Source: Mnemiopsis leidyi (lineage: Eukaryota > Ctenophora > Tentaculata > Lobata > Bolinopsidae). From it: a DNA stretch of 35,788 nt. The translations under genes were made by a program, and so were the position numbers. Below the pieces are notes generated by a model. That model had not been told where the DNA came from. It did not search any database and saw only the letters and a list, made by a program, of their open reading frames with translations. Shown here piece after piece: positions 1 to 10,200 of the stretch (the stretch's first letter is position 1; the number at the start of each line of letters is the position of its first letter). The stretch lies in NCBI GenBank assembly GCA_000226015.1, contig JH152850.1, forward strand, positions 2,103-37,890, given 5' to 3'.

Positions 1-76
1 GGGCTGGTGGTGTAGTGGTTTGCTTCTCGGCTCCCACGCAGGAGGTCGGGGGTTCAAATCCTGTATCCGCCAGTCC
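1..76 (+). repeat. tRNA-Gly(CCC)-derived SINE head
   Basis: The first 76 bases resemble a tRNA. Bases 1-7 pair with 70-76 as an acceptor stem with one G-T wobble. A perfect A box (TGGTGTAGTGG) lies at 9-19 region and a B box (GGTTCAAATCC) near 51-61. The anticodon region reads CTCCCAC, as in tRNA-Gly(CCC). The T stem is poor and about five extra bases separate it from the acceptor stem, so this is a SINE promoter head rather than a working tRNA. The sequence that follows recurs at 4636 and 11418, which supports the SINE reading. Confidence 0.75.
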
Positions 77-200
77 TAGAGAAGTGCGCTGAGGGCATTT
101 GCCTATGCAACCTTCTTCGGTCGACTCAGCCGAATGATCGGGAAACCGTGATTGAGGGTTAAATGAGTAGCTGCCCATTGCAGCGAAGTCTCGGGCGATA
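77..200 (+). repeat. SINE body, copy 1
   Basis: The stretch from GAGAAGTGCGCT through the GGGAAACCGTGATTGAGGG block is shared with the copy at 4636 and in part with the copy at 11418. After about position 167 it diverges from the other two, so it either belongs to a different 3' subfamily or is interrupted there. The 3' limit is uncertain. Confidence 0.65.
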
Positions 201-720
201 AAAGTATGGTACACACTACCTTAACCGTCACTGGCGTGTATGTATAATTGTACATTCGGCCTCCTGTAATTGGCCGTTACACTTGTGTAACATGTGGCTG
301 TTGGAGTGTCCGAACTAAAATAAGTATGAGATTAAAAAAAAAAAAACATGATAATATCAAAGAAATATCAATAAAACAACGGGGGAAAGGAAGAAGGCCC
401 GGTAAATAGAGGGACACGGTAAATAGCGACCCGGTAAATCGAGGGTTTACTGTACTAATGATTACAGTTCTTGATAAACACCCAAAATTCAGCAATTACA
501 TAAAACCCTTGACCAAAAAAGACACAGAAACTGTAACAAAGGAACCTAATGGTCATTGCATCGGAATAAATCTGAACAAACACGCCTATAGGTCAAAACT
601 AGTTGACAACTCAGTTGGCTAATTGCACGATCTGACAATTGTTCATTCAAAAAATTTTGTGTTTGATAATGTCTTAATTCAGTTGCCACTTGCCATCATA
701 ACAGTGATTATGATTCAAAA

Positions 721-900
721 TGAACACATGAACACCCATTGGGAGTCAGGCCTCAAGACACCCTTCCGGAATAGTGGTAGTTTTGATGAGATTATATCCA
801 TCTACCGTTCTAGCGAAACGAGCTTTAGCTGCGTGAGTCGGGTATCACCACGACAATGGTAGTTAATACTACAAGGAACTACCATTGCATTTTGCTTGCA
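721..900 (+). repeat. Direct repeat left of the Harbinger-like element
   Basis: This stretch shares CAAGACACCCTTCCGGAATA and the later GCATTTTGCTTGC block with 2771-2868, in the same orientation. The left copy carries about 80 extra bases (about 781-860) bracketed by GGTAG on both sides. That looks like a small insertion with a 4-5 base target duplication. Confidence 0.6.
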
Positions 901-934
901 GCACAACACCTTACGATCAGCCATATGGCTTAGA

Positions 935-1145
935 CCCTAACTAGACGGCACGTATTGGATCACGTGTCGCGGCACGTATCGTGTCACCTGTCCTAACTAG
1001 ACGGTACATCCACGGTACGTATCGCGTCACCTGTCCTAACTAGACAGTACATGCCGCGATATGTGCTGCGACGCGTGACCCAGCACACGTCCTAACTAGA
1101 CGTGACATGTTCCGCAGCACATGTCGCTATTGGATCAAGTGTCCA
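935..1145 (+). repeat. Left subterminal repeats of the Harbinger-like element
   Basis: Four copies of a CCTAACTAGAC motif are spaced 45-60 bases apart and separated by palindromic stretches rich in CACGTGTCGCGGCAC-like sequence. The same motif recurs near the other end at 2470-2620. Such subterminal clusters are commonly transposase-binding arrays. Confidence 0.7.
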
Positions 1146-1184
1146 ATGTACTTGTAGCAATGTTGCAACAACCAAGTATATTTT

Positions 1185-1633
1185 TTAGCAAATATCGGGC
1201 TTGTAGAAATCCTCCTCCATCGACGGGAACTTGACTACCTCACAGATGATGGTTCTGACAGTAGAATGCTCAACTCTGAACAGGTTCGCCAGAGTATTGA
1301 AATCATCTCCAGTTGCTATAAATATCTGCGGGTGAGGGCAAGCTTCTTCCCAGGTTCAATAGAGTCGCCGGCCACAGAACAGAAAAGGATGGAGTTATAT
1401 AACTTCTCAAGGATTTCCGCAGATATTCTGTAGATCTTCACAAACTTGTCGTCGTACATGTGCTGGGCGCTGGCAGTCTCCCTCCCAACAGGTTGAAGTT
1501 GAACTCGTGAGGAAACGTTTCTGTCTGCGTAGTCGAAACTGCTCCAGATCAGCTGCAGAAGTTTCTTCCAGGAATTCCATAATGTCTTGGAAAATGATGT
1601 TTCTTCTCTGTGCGAGCATTTAGAGGATTCCAT
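1185..1633 (-). pseudogene. Harbinger (HARBI1-like) transposase fragment, frameshifted
   Basis: The minus strand reads YDDKFVKIYRISAEILEKLY, then EPGKKLALTRRYL, then a stop at 1316. The neighbouring frame continues at once with IATGDDFNTLANLFRVEHST and ends EDFYKPDI before a stop near 1185. This order (F-RIS, KLALTLRYLATGD, FRV-STV) is the helix-rich region before the catalytic core of PIF/Harbinger transposases. The DDE catalytic domain is absent and a frame break is present, so the protein cannot be active. Other short frames upstream (to about 1734) may be further decayed parts. Confidence 0.7.
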
Positions 1634-2469
1634 TTTCTGACAGGGCCCAGGGGTAGTTGATTTACATGACGTTTTTTATTGTCAGGTTCAATTTCTATTT
1701 CGCTGAAGTCGTCAGGATGACGTTTGGCTATCATGCTTTGAGCTCAAAGCGGCAAATCCTCGTCCTGACATAATAAGATGTACTTATTGACAAATGTCGT
1801 GTTCAAGTGTAATCATTTGATCTCAAATTATCAGCAGACCCTGTTAGCGACTGATTGGGAGTATGGTTAGTTTATTTCTGGTAACATCCTCTCACACCAT
1901 GCTGACTCACGTGATGACGTTGTTTGAGGTTTCACGAGCACCACTGACTTCTACATAGATCCCCCTTCTTCTCCAGTAATTGCTCCCAGTCCTACCAGAA
2001 TCATGAACTCCGCTTCTAAGAAGCCTACTGCTGCTCTTGTTGAACAACAAGATGCGGAAGGAGCACACAAAACGATATGTCAATGAAAGTGGAGCTGAAC
2101 AGACTCCTCTTTTAGAGAGGGAGTTTCACGAAGGCCTTGAACCAAGCTTCAGAACATACAGACAGATAGAACCTGACTACATCAATCCCTTACAGCTCCT
2201 AGAAACAATGAGTGATGACCAGCCGTCAGGAGTCACTAATAAAGACCATCAATCCCGAACCAAAGGAAGAGGCGACCCTTGACACAAGAGGAGACAGACG
2301 ACAAAGCTGGACAAACTAAAAGCTTGCACTCACAAAGGATAAGAAGAGTTCATGTACAATATCATTATGTGTGTTTTGTGTAAAATCAGTATTTATAAGG
2401 AATTGAACGAAATTTTGTCAGCAAAAATTTATGCCACAATTGAATGAAAATGAGCTCCAGATCAGGTGG

Positions 2470-2620
2470 CACATCATGTTCCGTGTCACGTGTCGCGGAA
2501 CATGATCCTAACTAGACGGCACATGCCGCGATACATACCGGGGAACATGATCCTAACTAGACGGCACATGCCGCAGTATGTGCTGCGACACGTGATCCGA
2601 TACATTCCGTCTAGCTAGGG
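2470..2620 (+). repeat. Right subterminal repeats of the Harbinger-like element
   Basis: Two copies of ATCCTAACTAGACGGCACAT plus palindromic CACGTGTCGCGG sequence lead into the terminal CCGTCTAGCTAGGGTC. They mirror the left end at 935-1145. Confidence 0.65.
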
Positions 2621-2770
2621 TCTAATGGGGCCACATCCTCGGCGGCACCCCTAAGATGGAAGCTAATGGGCGGGTATCTTAAAATTATACAGAAACCCAC
2701 ACTTGATGCTGTCACGTGTCAACCCTACCAGCGACCTGGTTACGGGTTAAAACTGTCCAGGATTTAACAT

Positions 2771-2868
2771 AAACACATGAACACCATGTTGGGAGTCAGG
2801 TGTCAAGACACCCTTCCGGAATAGTGTTAGTGAATACTACGAGGAACGACCACTGCATTTTGCTTGCG
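2771..2868 (+). repeat. Direct repeat right of the Harbinger-like element
   Basis: This is the second copy of the sequence at 721-900, without the 80-base insert. The pair flanks the 1.7-kb element in direct orientation. It could be an older repeat into which the element jumped, or part of a larger composite. Confidence 0.6.
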
Positions 2869-3857
2869 GTCTTGACAGGTGATCCTCGAGGATGAGGCAT
2901 GCGATTGGTGTGTGTGTGTGTGTGAGGGGATCGAGTGTGGTATTACTCAATCTGGTGCCATTTGCCTGTGTTGGGTTTGATGTATCCTTGAAGGGAGGTG
3001 TTTGTTTTGCTTTCATACGATGATAATTTTGCCTTACGTCCTTTGTATAATGATATGTGGCGTTTGGTTAAAGGCACATTTCTGAGATAGCTATTACAAG
3101 TTCTCATTGGCTGGTTTTGTTTGAAATTTGACGGTCCGTGGCAGAGGTTTAAAATTCATAAACTCATCAGATGAGCGGCTAGAAGACGACTAGCGCCGGG
3201 GGGTTATGATTCATACACTCATGATATGAGCAGTTAGAAGACGACTAGTGGCGGTTGAGGATTATTGACCACAACTCAAGGGGCATCAGCCAAAAAGTCC
3301 TGTGGCAAGGGGACCCCTCAGAATAAGGGGCTTGCACAAGGGTCCATGAAAAAACCCTCCCCCTGATCCACAATCTCTTGTCAGCACATGTTTTAATTGG
3401 GTGTAGGCCCTGCTCCAGATCTCATAATCTTTACTATCAAAACATAAATTTCAAAGAAGCTTGAATTTAAGATTTTTCTTATTGCTATAAATGATATTTG
3501 ATAAAAATTGTTTTGTTCTTAAAATTGTTTCATTTATTAAGTTGGTAATTTAAGGAATTTTGCATTATTCACACATTTTGGAAAAATCTAATCTCCCGCA
3601 TTTTGTAAAATAGAGCCATGATCTTATCCGCTCTCAAGAGATAATCATTTGGCTTGTGCATTAGACTTTAAATAAACTTCTTCTGCAAGCTTAATTTTTT
3701 GATCATCTTTTTCAAATTATTTACCATTGTCAAAATTTTTTGACCATGACACCCTGACCTTGGCCAAATGGTCGAAAAACCCAATTACTTCAACAAGCTC
3801 CTGCAGTTTTTACATAAGGTGAATTTGTGGATATGCAAAATCTATTGTACTTACTGA
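2869..3857. other. Non-coding stretch before REC8
   Basis: I see no gene here. It contains a short GT microsatellite near 2910, an imperfect tandem duplication at 3150-3260, and AT-rich sequence with scattered TGACCAT words. Confidence 0.5.
3150..3260 (+). repeat. Two-copy tandem repeat, period about 55
   Basis: ATTCATAAACTCATCAGATG and ATTCATACACTCATGATATG each lead to a TAGAAGACGACTAG block. These are two diverged tandem copies with no coding sense. Confidence 0.6.
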
Positions 3858-4084
3858 TTTCAATTTTATGATGAATAGGACTAATAGAGTTGTCATGCAC
3901 ATCTTGTAGCAAGTGAAACGCGAGATTACCGTAATATTTCAATCATTTTATCAATGACCATGTTCACACTAAAATTATTTGTATAATAGTAGTGTTGAAA
4001 GTATTAAAGTATTTAATTTGAGTGTTTCACTTGCTACAAGATTTATGTGACAACTCTATTAGTCCTATTCACCATAAAACTGAT
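3858..4084. repeat. Long inverted repeat (MITE or hairpin) just upstream of REC8
   Basis: The left arm (about 3858-3921) and right arm (about 4022-4084) are reverse complements over some 60 bases. They include a perfect 23-base core and the shared CTTGTAGCAAGTGAAAC block. The loop is about 100 bases of AT-rich sequence. The right arm ends about 60 bases before the REC8 start codon, so the element probably overlaps its promoter or 5' UTR. Confidence 0.75.
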
Positions 4085-4145
4085 AAATAAGTCCCTATTT
4101 TACACACCATGCTTACTGATTTCTTATCTGATATACTTCATAGCA

Positions 4146-4291
4146 ATGTTCTTCTCAAATGAGATATTGACCAAGAAAGGAGGACAGTTTGCAGTTGTTT
4201 GGCTTGTAGGAAACTTCAACACAGTTCATGGCTCCAAGAGACTTGGTCTGAAGAAGAGTGACTATGTCTCAGTGGATGTTGTCAAAGCATG
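4146..4291 (+). CDS. REC8: REC8 exon 1
   Basis: Residues 1-48 plus two bases of codon 49. The start MFFSNEILTKKGG matches the kleisin N-terminus, so this ATG is preferred over in-frame codons upstream. It ends VDVVKA plus TG, then donor GTATTG. The TG joins T of exon 2 to make a cysteine, as in vertebrate REC8 (VVKTC). Confidence 0.92.
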
Positions 4292-7200
4292 GTATTGTAA
4301 TTTTTACATATTCATTACAATCATCGTTCAATTAAAAGCACTGGGCAAAGTTCAAACTAACTCTTTGTTCCAATTGTGCTCTGTAATTCATATATGATAT
4401 TATACATCTCCCTCAAAAAAATTTTAGTGGTATTTTGACATCAGATGCATAGCTAACACAAGATCAAGTTTGCACCATACTAATTTAACTTTCTCTAAAT
4501 CATTAGTTAGGAGTTGTTCTAAGTTATATGAAGATTTGCTGGGCAGGTTCTTTGCACTTAATTATGATTACCAATATTTAATTGAACATCAAGGGAAAAG
4601 CAAGTGTTGAAAAAAAAAGCTGAAAGTTGCACATAGTAGAGAAGTGCGCTAAGGGCACTTGCCTATGCAATCTTCTTTGGTAGACACAGCCAAATGACCA
4701 GAAAACCATGATTGAGGGATAAATGAGGAGGGTCTCCGTTAAAAGATTTAGAATCTTTTAGGAGTCCCTTCAGTGTAACTGAAAAAGCCTGGATACAGGT
4801 GTAACAAATACAAATACAAATAGAGCATGAGTGGGTTCTGTGCAGCTTGCACTGGACATTTAGCATCTTATATTTATATTTCAGTGGTGACATGCTTAAC
4901 CCTCGGACACAATTTGCTCTAAGATTGTCATCAACTCTGCTGATGGGCATCATCAGAATTTACGAAAAGCAAATCACGATCGTTTACGGTATTTACAATC
5001 TAAATGTGTTATTAAACCTTTTGATACTTTTTTGTTTGATTCAAAAGTAAAAACTTCTATCATTAACAAGATTATACATTGTCATATTTTTCAAATAACT
5101 TGCAAAATACAACTGCTTCCATGTTTGAATAAATGAATTACACTCTGCCTTCCAGATGAAGTTAAGTCGATGTGGATATTTCTTAAGAAAGGGTCTTTCA
5201 TGAGACCAGAAAACGTGGAACTGCCTTCTCAAAGGTAAAGTGTACTAGTTAATGAAGATATACAATCTGAGAATTAGTGAGTTCTCAGTATTCTTAAGGT
5301 TTAGAACCTGATGATATGAACAAACAAATTTCGACTTTTAAGTAGACTATGATGACCATGACCATCTGCATGAGCAGTTCATCAATTTGGAAAGGGGGAG
5401 TATGGCACGTACCATGACCATGTAACCTTGGAATTTGCCCCATGGTCCTCATCAAAATTGACATTTAATTAATGGTCTAATTTCGTAGTATTATAAGCAA
5501 CATTTCACCACACCATACCCCTTGTCACACTTCTATACCTCCCACACACTTCCACTCCATAACACTAGTTCAATACAAATAACAAGTTATATCTCCCCAA
5601 ACAGGAGTGAAACATTTGCTTTACCGAACCCCCTATACCATTACGACAAGGAGATCGGTAACGAGCAGAGTGATATCAGATTTTACACTTCCCTGGGCGA
5701 GAAAGCTTTGTTTGAGGGAGAGAAAGCAACCCATGAGAGTCGGGCTGACTCTGCATACTTCACAATATCATTCGGTGATCAGGAGCTCACTAATGCTGAA
5801 TACGGTTAGAACTGCTCTCGTTTTGTAAAACCTTGAAAAAAGGCTTTTGGTCCGAGTTGTACATGTGGAATTTGCCTTATTGTCAATTGTAAAAACCATG
5901 GAAATCACCATGGAAAATTTGGATTTTTGTAATGGTCAATGATCAAAAATTAAGACAATGACCACGGACATCCTTAAATTTATATCCTGGTCAATGGTCA
6001 AAATATTGACCATGGCTATTGACAGCCAAAGATTTTATGGTCATTTCATGGTCATGATTTTCATTTGACTACGGTTGAATGTATTTATTCTGATCTTAAG
6101 TTCTAATACTTTCAACAAATACTATCATACAAATAATTTGAGGTGTGATGTATTCTAAATGGAGTTTTTCCGAAGTATACAAGACAGACCATAAGTGCGT
6201 GCTTTTCGTCCAGTTGTTCATCGATTTCTGAAACTCCTAGTTTCATTGAATCATTGAAAAGTAATAGACGCATTCTAATCTTTTCTACTTCCAATCACTT
6301 GGATGTCTAGAGAGTTTGTTCAGCCGACGTGAGGTTAAACGAATAATTCAAATGTCTAAACATATTAACATCACGCTAATAAACCTATCACAATATTTAC
6401 GTGTTGCTAATAAACCTGTCACACGATGGCAAAAGGGCTCAAGATTCTCGAATTTTAATTTAAGGGCGTAAAGTTTAATACCTATGTTGATCATTAATCT
6501 GTGATTCTAAATAATCGATTAAATTACAACTCCTTGCCACAAGGCTGCAGTCTATTATACTTTTATTATGCCAAAACTTTGAACCCATGCCATTGTGCTT
6601 ACTGCTTAGTTTCAATAAAGCATATTCGAAGCCCGAAACATAAAAGAAAAACCTCTAAAGCTAAGGTATTGAAAATTATGTTTTGTAGAGTAATTGACAA
6701 GTTTGATCAAAATTTGATGCAAAAAGATGCTTATATACCTTATTATCAAGTTTTGTCAATTATCTTTGTCATCCCTTCTTAGTGTGAATAGATTCCTAGT
6801 CGCTTTGTGGCTTGGCTAGGAGCTATAATTCAAGGCATTTCTTGGAAATTGGTGCATTGGCAGATCGGTCCTGCTACTATGCAAATCATGCACTATAAAT
6901 CGGTCATGTTTTAAATGCATATGTTTATAAATAGATCTAACTATATTAGGCTTAACTCCTCCCTAACCAAGTTCATTGTATTTTTGAGACTGTTTTAAAT
7001 TTGACCTCAATTTTCCCTTCTTCACACTGCCAACCCTCCCACAGAAAGATCAATGGCAGCTATAGCGGAAGAATCGCCCGCCAAACGCCGCAAGATCAGC
7101 AAAGACAGCTTCTTGGATATTATCGAGGATCCCCACACACCTCTAAAGATCAAGGAGAAATCATCTGTCATGCCCATAGAGGTATGAGCTTTTAGTTGTC

Positions 7201-10200
7201 AGCAATGCAGATTAGTATTGCGAACAAAATAGCAAACTATTTTTCTGTTTAATTTGATTATAGTTTGATTTAATTTATTTTAGTTTGATTTTAAAGTTTA
7301 ATTTAGTTTTATTGCTGTTATCAATTTTGGAAATGATTTAAGAAATATTTTGATACTCAAATTTCTCTTTACAACTTTCTCTTTACAACATTCATGTATA
7401 ATTCACTGTACTATTTGAAAAGTTTTCAATAAAAAAACTTAAAATTAGCCAAAGAGTGAAGGATGAGATTATCACGCTGTTCTCAGAGAGTATGCAATTG
7501 TTGTAGACAGAGAAATCACAGTTGCCATCCTGGCTATCGGCGGCTAGATCGAATTTGTTTGCAGCCTTTTAAGGCTTAAAGGGATCTTTTTATCAACTTT
7601 AGTAAAAAACACGCTTGGCGCTTTCTAGTGCCAACATGTAAATCACATCCACGCTAAGATAATACCACGACTGAACTGATATTCTAAGCCAATTATCCGC
7701 TCCAGAATTGAAATTGAGTGTTCCATAAAAAGATCATGAGGCTGTTAATTTCTGCAGAAATGTCACGTATCCCATTTCTGGGCGAGACACATCGCTCTGA
7801 CACAAAACAGCTGCCACTCCCTTAATATCGGCAGCTTAACTTGAAATGAGACCTAGATTGTTTAAATAATTACAAAAACTGATATATGGCGCCAAGTGCC
7901 AACCCGTGTTAACACGGGTAACTACCGTATTTTGGCCATATTTTTCACCATATTTAACAACCCTGAAATTTCAAAGTTGAAGTTTTAAATTACCGTATAA
8001 TTCGCGTATTTTTCAGAGCTCCGAATACGCCTTATTTTTTTTACCAAAATTTGCCGAATTTAAAGGATCTGGACAAATTTTTAAGCTATACTATATACTT
8101 TCAAGTTAAACGGCGATCGAAGTCTTAAGTAAGTTGAATTCCTATCGGGTGTGTAAATTTGTACTGACTTCAGGCGCAATTTTTACATGCCATCCTATTA
8201 CTGCAAACTTTAATCGATGCATTTGTTGCGAAAATCCACGTTTTCACGACATTTAATCTTTAAAAAGCAAATCATCCTGGTATTTTCTTGCGTGCACGTG
8301 ACTTTATTTTTTGCGAAAAACAATCGTTTCGAGAAAAAATTACGTATGCAAAATGAATTTAACGCGTTTGTTTAATACGTTTGATACGAATTTAACAGCA
8401 TAAAAAAGGATGTCGCCAAATAAACATACTTGCAAACCTTCGTAGCGCTAGCCTCATCAATAAACGTTCACGTAACGCTGTCTCCAGGTTCCAGGGGTAC
8501 AAGAATTTGACGCTCAGATCGAGAGCGATCTGCTTGACATCTCAGAGGAGCAGCTTAATGAGAAGTTTGCTGAGTGCTCGCAGCTCCAAACATCAGATTT
8601 AGGTGGGTTAAGCAGTTCTCCTGAACTTTAGCATTTGTCGTTGTTTTGTCCAAACTTCAGATTTAGGTGGGTTTAGTAGTTTTCCTGAACTTAAGCATTT
8701 GTCGTTGTTTTGTCCAAACCTCAGATTTAGGTGGGTTTAGGAGTTTTCCTGAACTTTAGCATTTGTCGTTGTTTTGTCCGAACTTCTGATTTAGGTGGGT
8801 TTAGCAGTTATCTGTTTAGCATTTGTCGTTGTTTTGTCCCATGCAATGGTGTGCTGCAATGAGTCAGTAATATTGATTAACTTCGGAAGTTCCTGCTCAT
8901 TAAAATCTGATCGTTAAATTCCGTCATTCAATTAATAAGGCTTACAGTTGAAACTTAAACCTAATTTGACCAGGCCAAAGTATTGACCGATTAAACTGAT
9001 CATACTTGTATCAAACATGTTCCTTGCTCAATATAATTCTGTCATAAAACAGTGCGATCAAAATACCATTGCGACAGCGATTTAAATGGACTGGACAATA
9101 TCGTTCTCTCTAACAAACCAACTCTGATTCCCCAGACATGACGTCCGATCTGAACGGAAGCACGATGTTAGGACCCGGAAGTGAAATGGGAAGTGAACTG
9201 GGGCTGACAACCCTGGACCCGGTGTCTGAGGAATCCAACGTGGAGAACCCCCTCCTGGATCTGCCCGGTAAGGGTCTTCTGAGTTAACCATTAATGGTTA
9301 ATTTTAGTTAATTTCAAATAGATTTGAATTAGCCTAAAAATACCCATTACCACAAAATCCACAATCGCGAATTTTTAAATTTTTGAATTTTACTTGCTGC
9401 GTTTAATACACTGCTTCGTCGCGTGCGTCAAAGATGCCCGTCTGGTTAAGTAGGTACTACAATTATATCATACTAAAGCTTCGGAGTTACCACTCTTGAC
9501 TTTTTTAAAGAAATACCCCGATTTTGAGTGTCATACCAGGAAAAGATGCTTTGTGTCCTCTACCACATTAATGAGACAAGTTAATCCCATGGAAACAGTT
9601 TGAATTATGACAAATATCCAAACTTCGTGATTCGTAGGAAATCATTATTATATAGTATAGTTAAACGGTTAAACGGTTAAAGTTGCTGTAGCTAGAGCTG
9701 AGGGTTATGCGGTTAAAGTAGCGAGCCCTACTTCTATTCATTGACCGGCTAACTATGCAACCTGCTCGTACTTGCCACTTTAATATTAATTTATTGAAGG
9801 GAAGCGGTTTATATTAAATGTCTGACGTCGAAGGTTCTTCAATTCCAATATTTTTAATTCTTGGTCCGCTTTTGCGTTCCGAAATAGCTAGTCGAGACGA
9901 ACTTGTTGTTACAGCGATTTCTGAGCGATAATTCTGTCCTACTGATACGTACCTGCGCTTAAATTCTGTTAGATGAACACGAACATGAATTTGTCGTGCA
10001 GTGGTCTATTTTTTGTGTTTTGTTGAATTATTCGGGTCAGTAACTTAAAATTTATTTTGGAATCTAAAGACAAGCCACTGGATTCCGTGTCGAGCATTGA
10101 TTGTAACAATCCCATTCTTTATCCTCGCCAATCTTTAGTGCAACCATTACATTCTTTCTTAAAAAGATTCCTCATACATTCTTAATTTTTATTTTAATCG

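Larger units (their letters stand above)
929..2627. mobile_element. PIF/Harbinger-like DNA transposon, decayed
   Basis: Inverted termini lie at about 929-948 and 2607-2627; both contain the CCCTAACTAGACGG type block or its near complement. Inside each end lie several copies of a CCTAACTAGACGG subterminal motif mixed with CACGTG-like palindromes (935-1095 and 2470-2620). The minus strand at 1185-1633 encodes a broken Harbinger-type transposase piece. The family name rests on that protein fragment; a clean target duplication is not obvious. Confidence 0.65.

Noticed and set aside
1-76. Functional tRNA-Gly gene
   Set aside because: The T stem is broken, about five extra bases precede the acceptor stem, and the following sequence is a repeated SINE body.
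2037-2282. An 81-codon ORF inside the Harbinger-like element
   Set aside because: No recognisable domain. A competing frame from the ATG near 2004 stops early. It might be a relic of the second Harbinger protein, but I cannot support it.
4047-4145. In-frame extension of REC8 upstream of the MFFSNEI start
   Set aside because: The extension lies partly within the inverted repeat and has no family similarity, while MFFSNEI matches the kleisin N-terminus.
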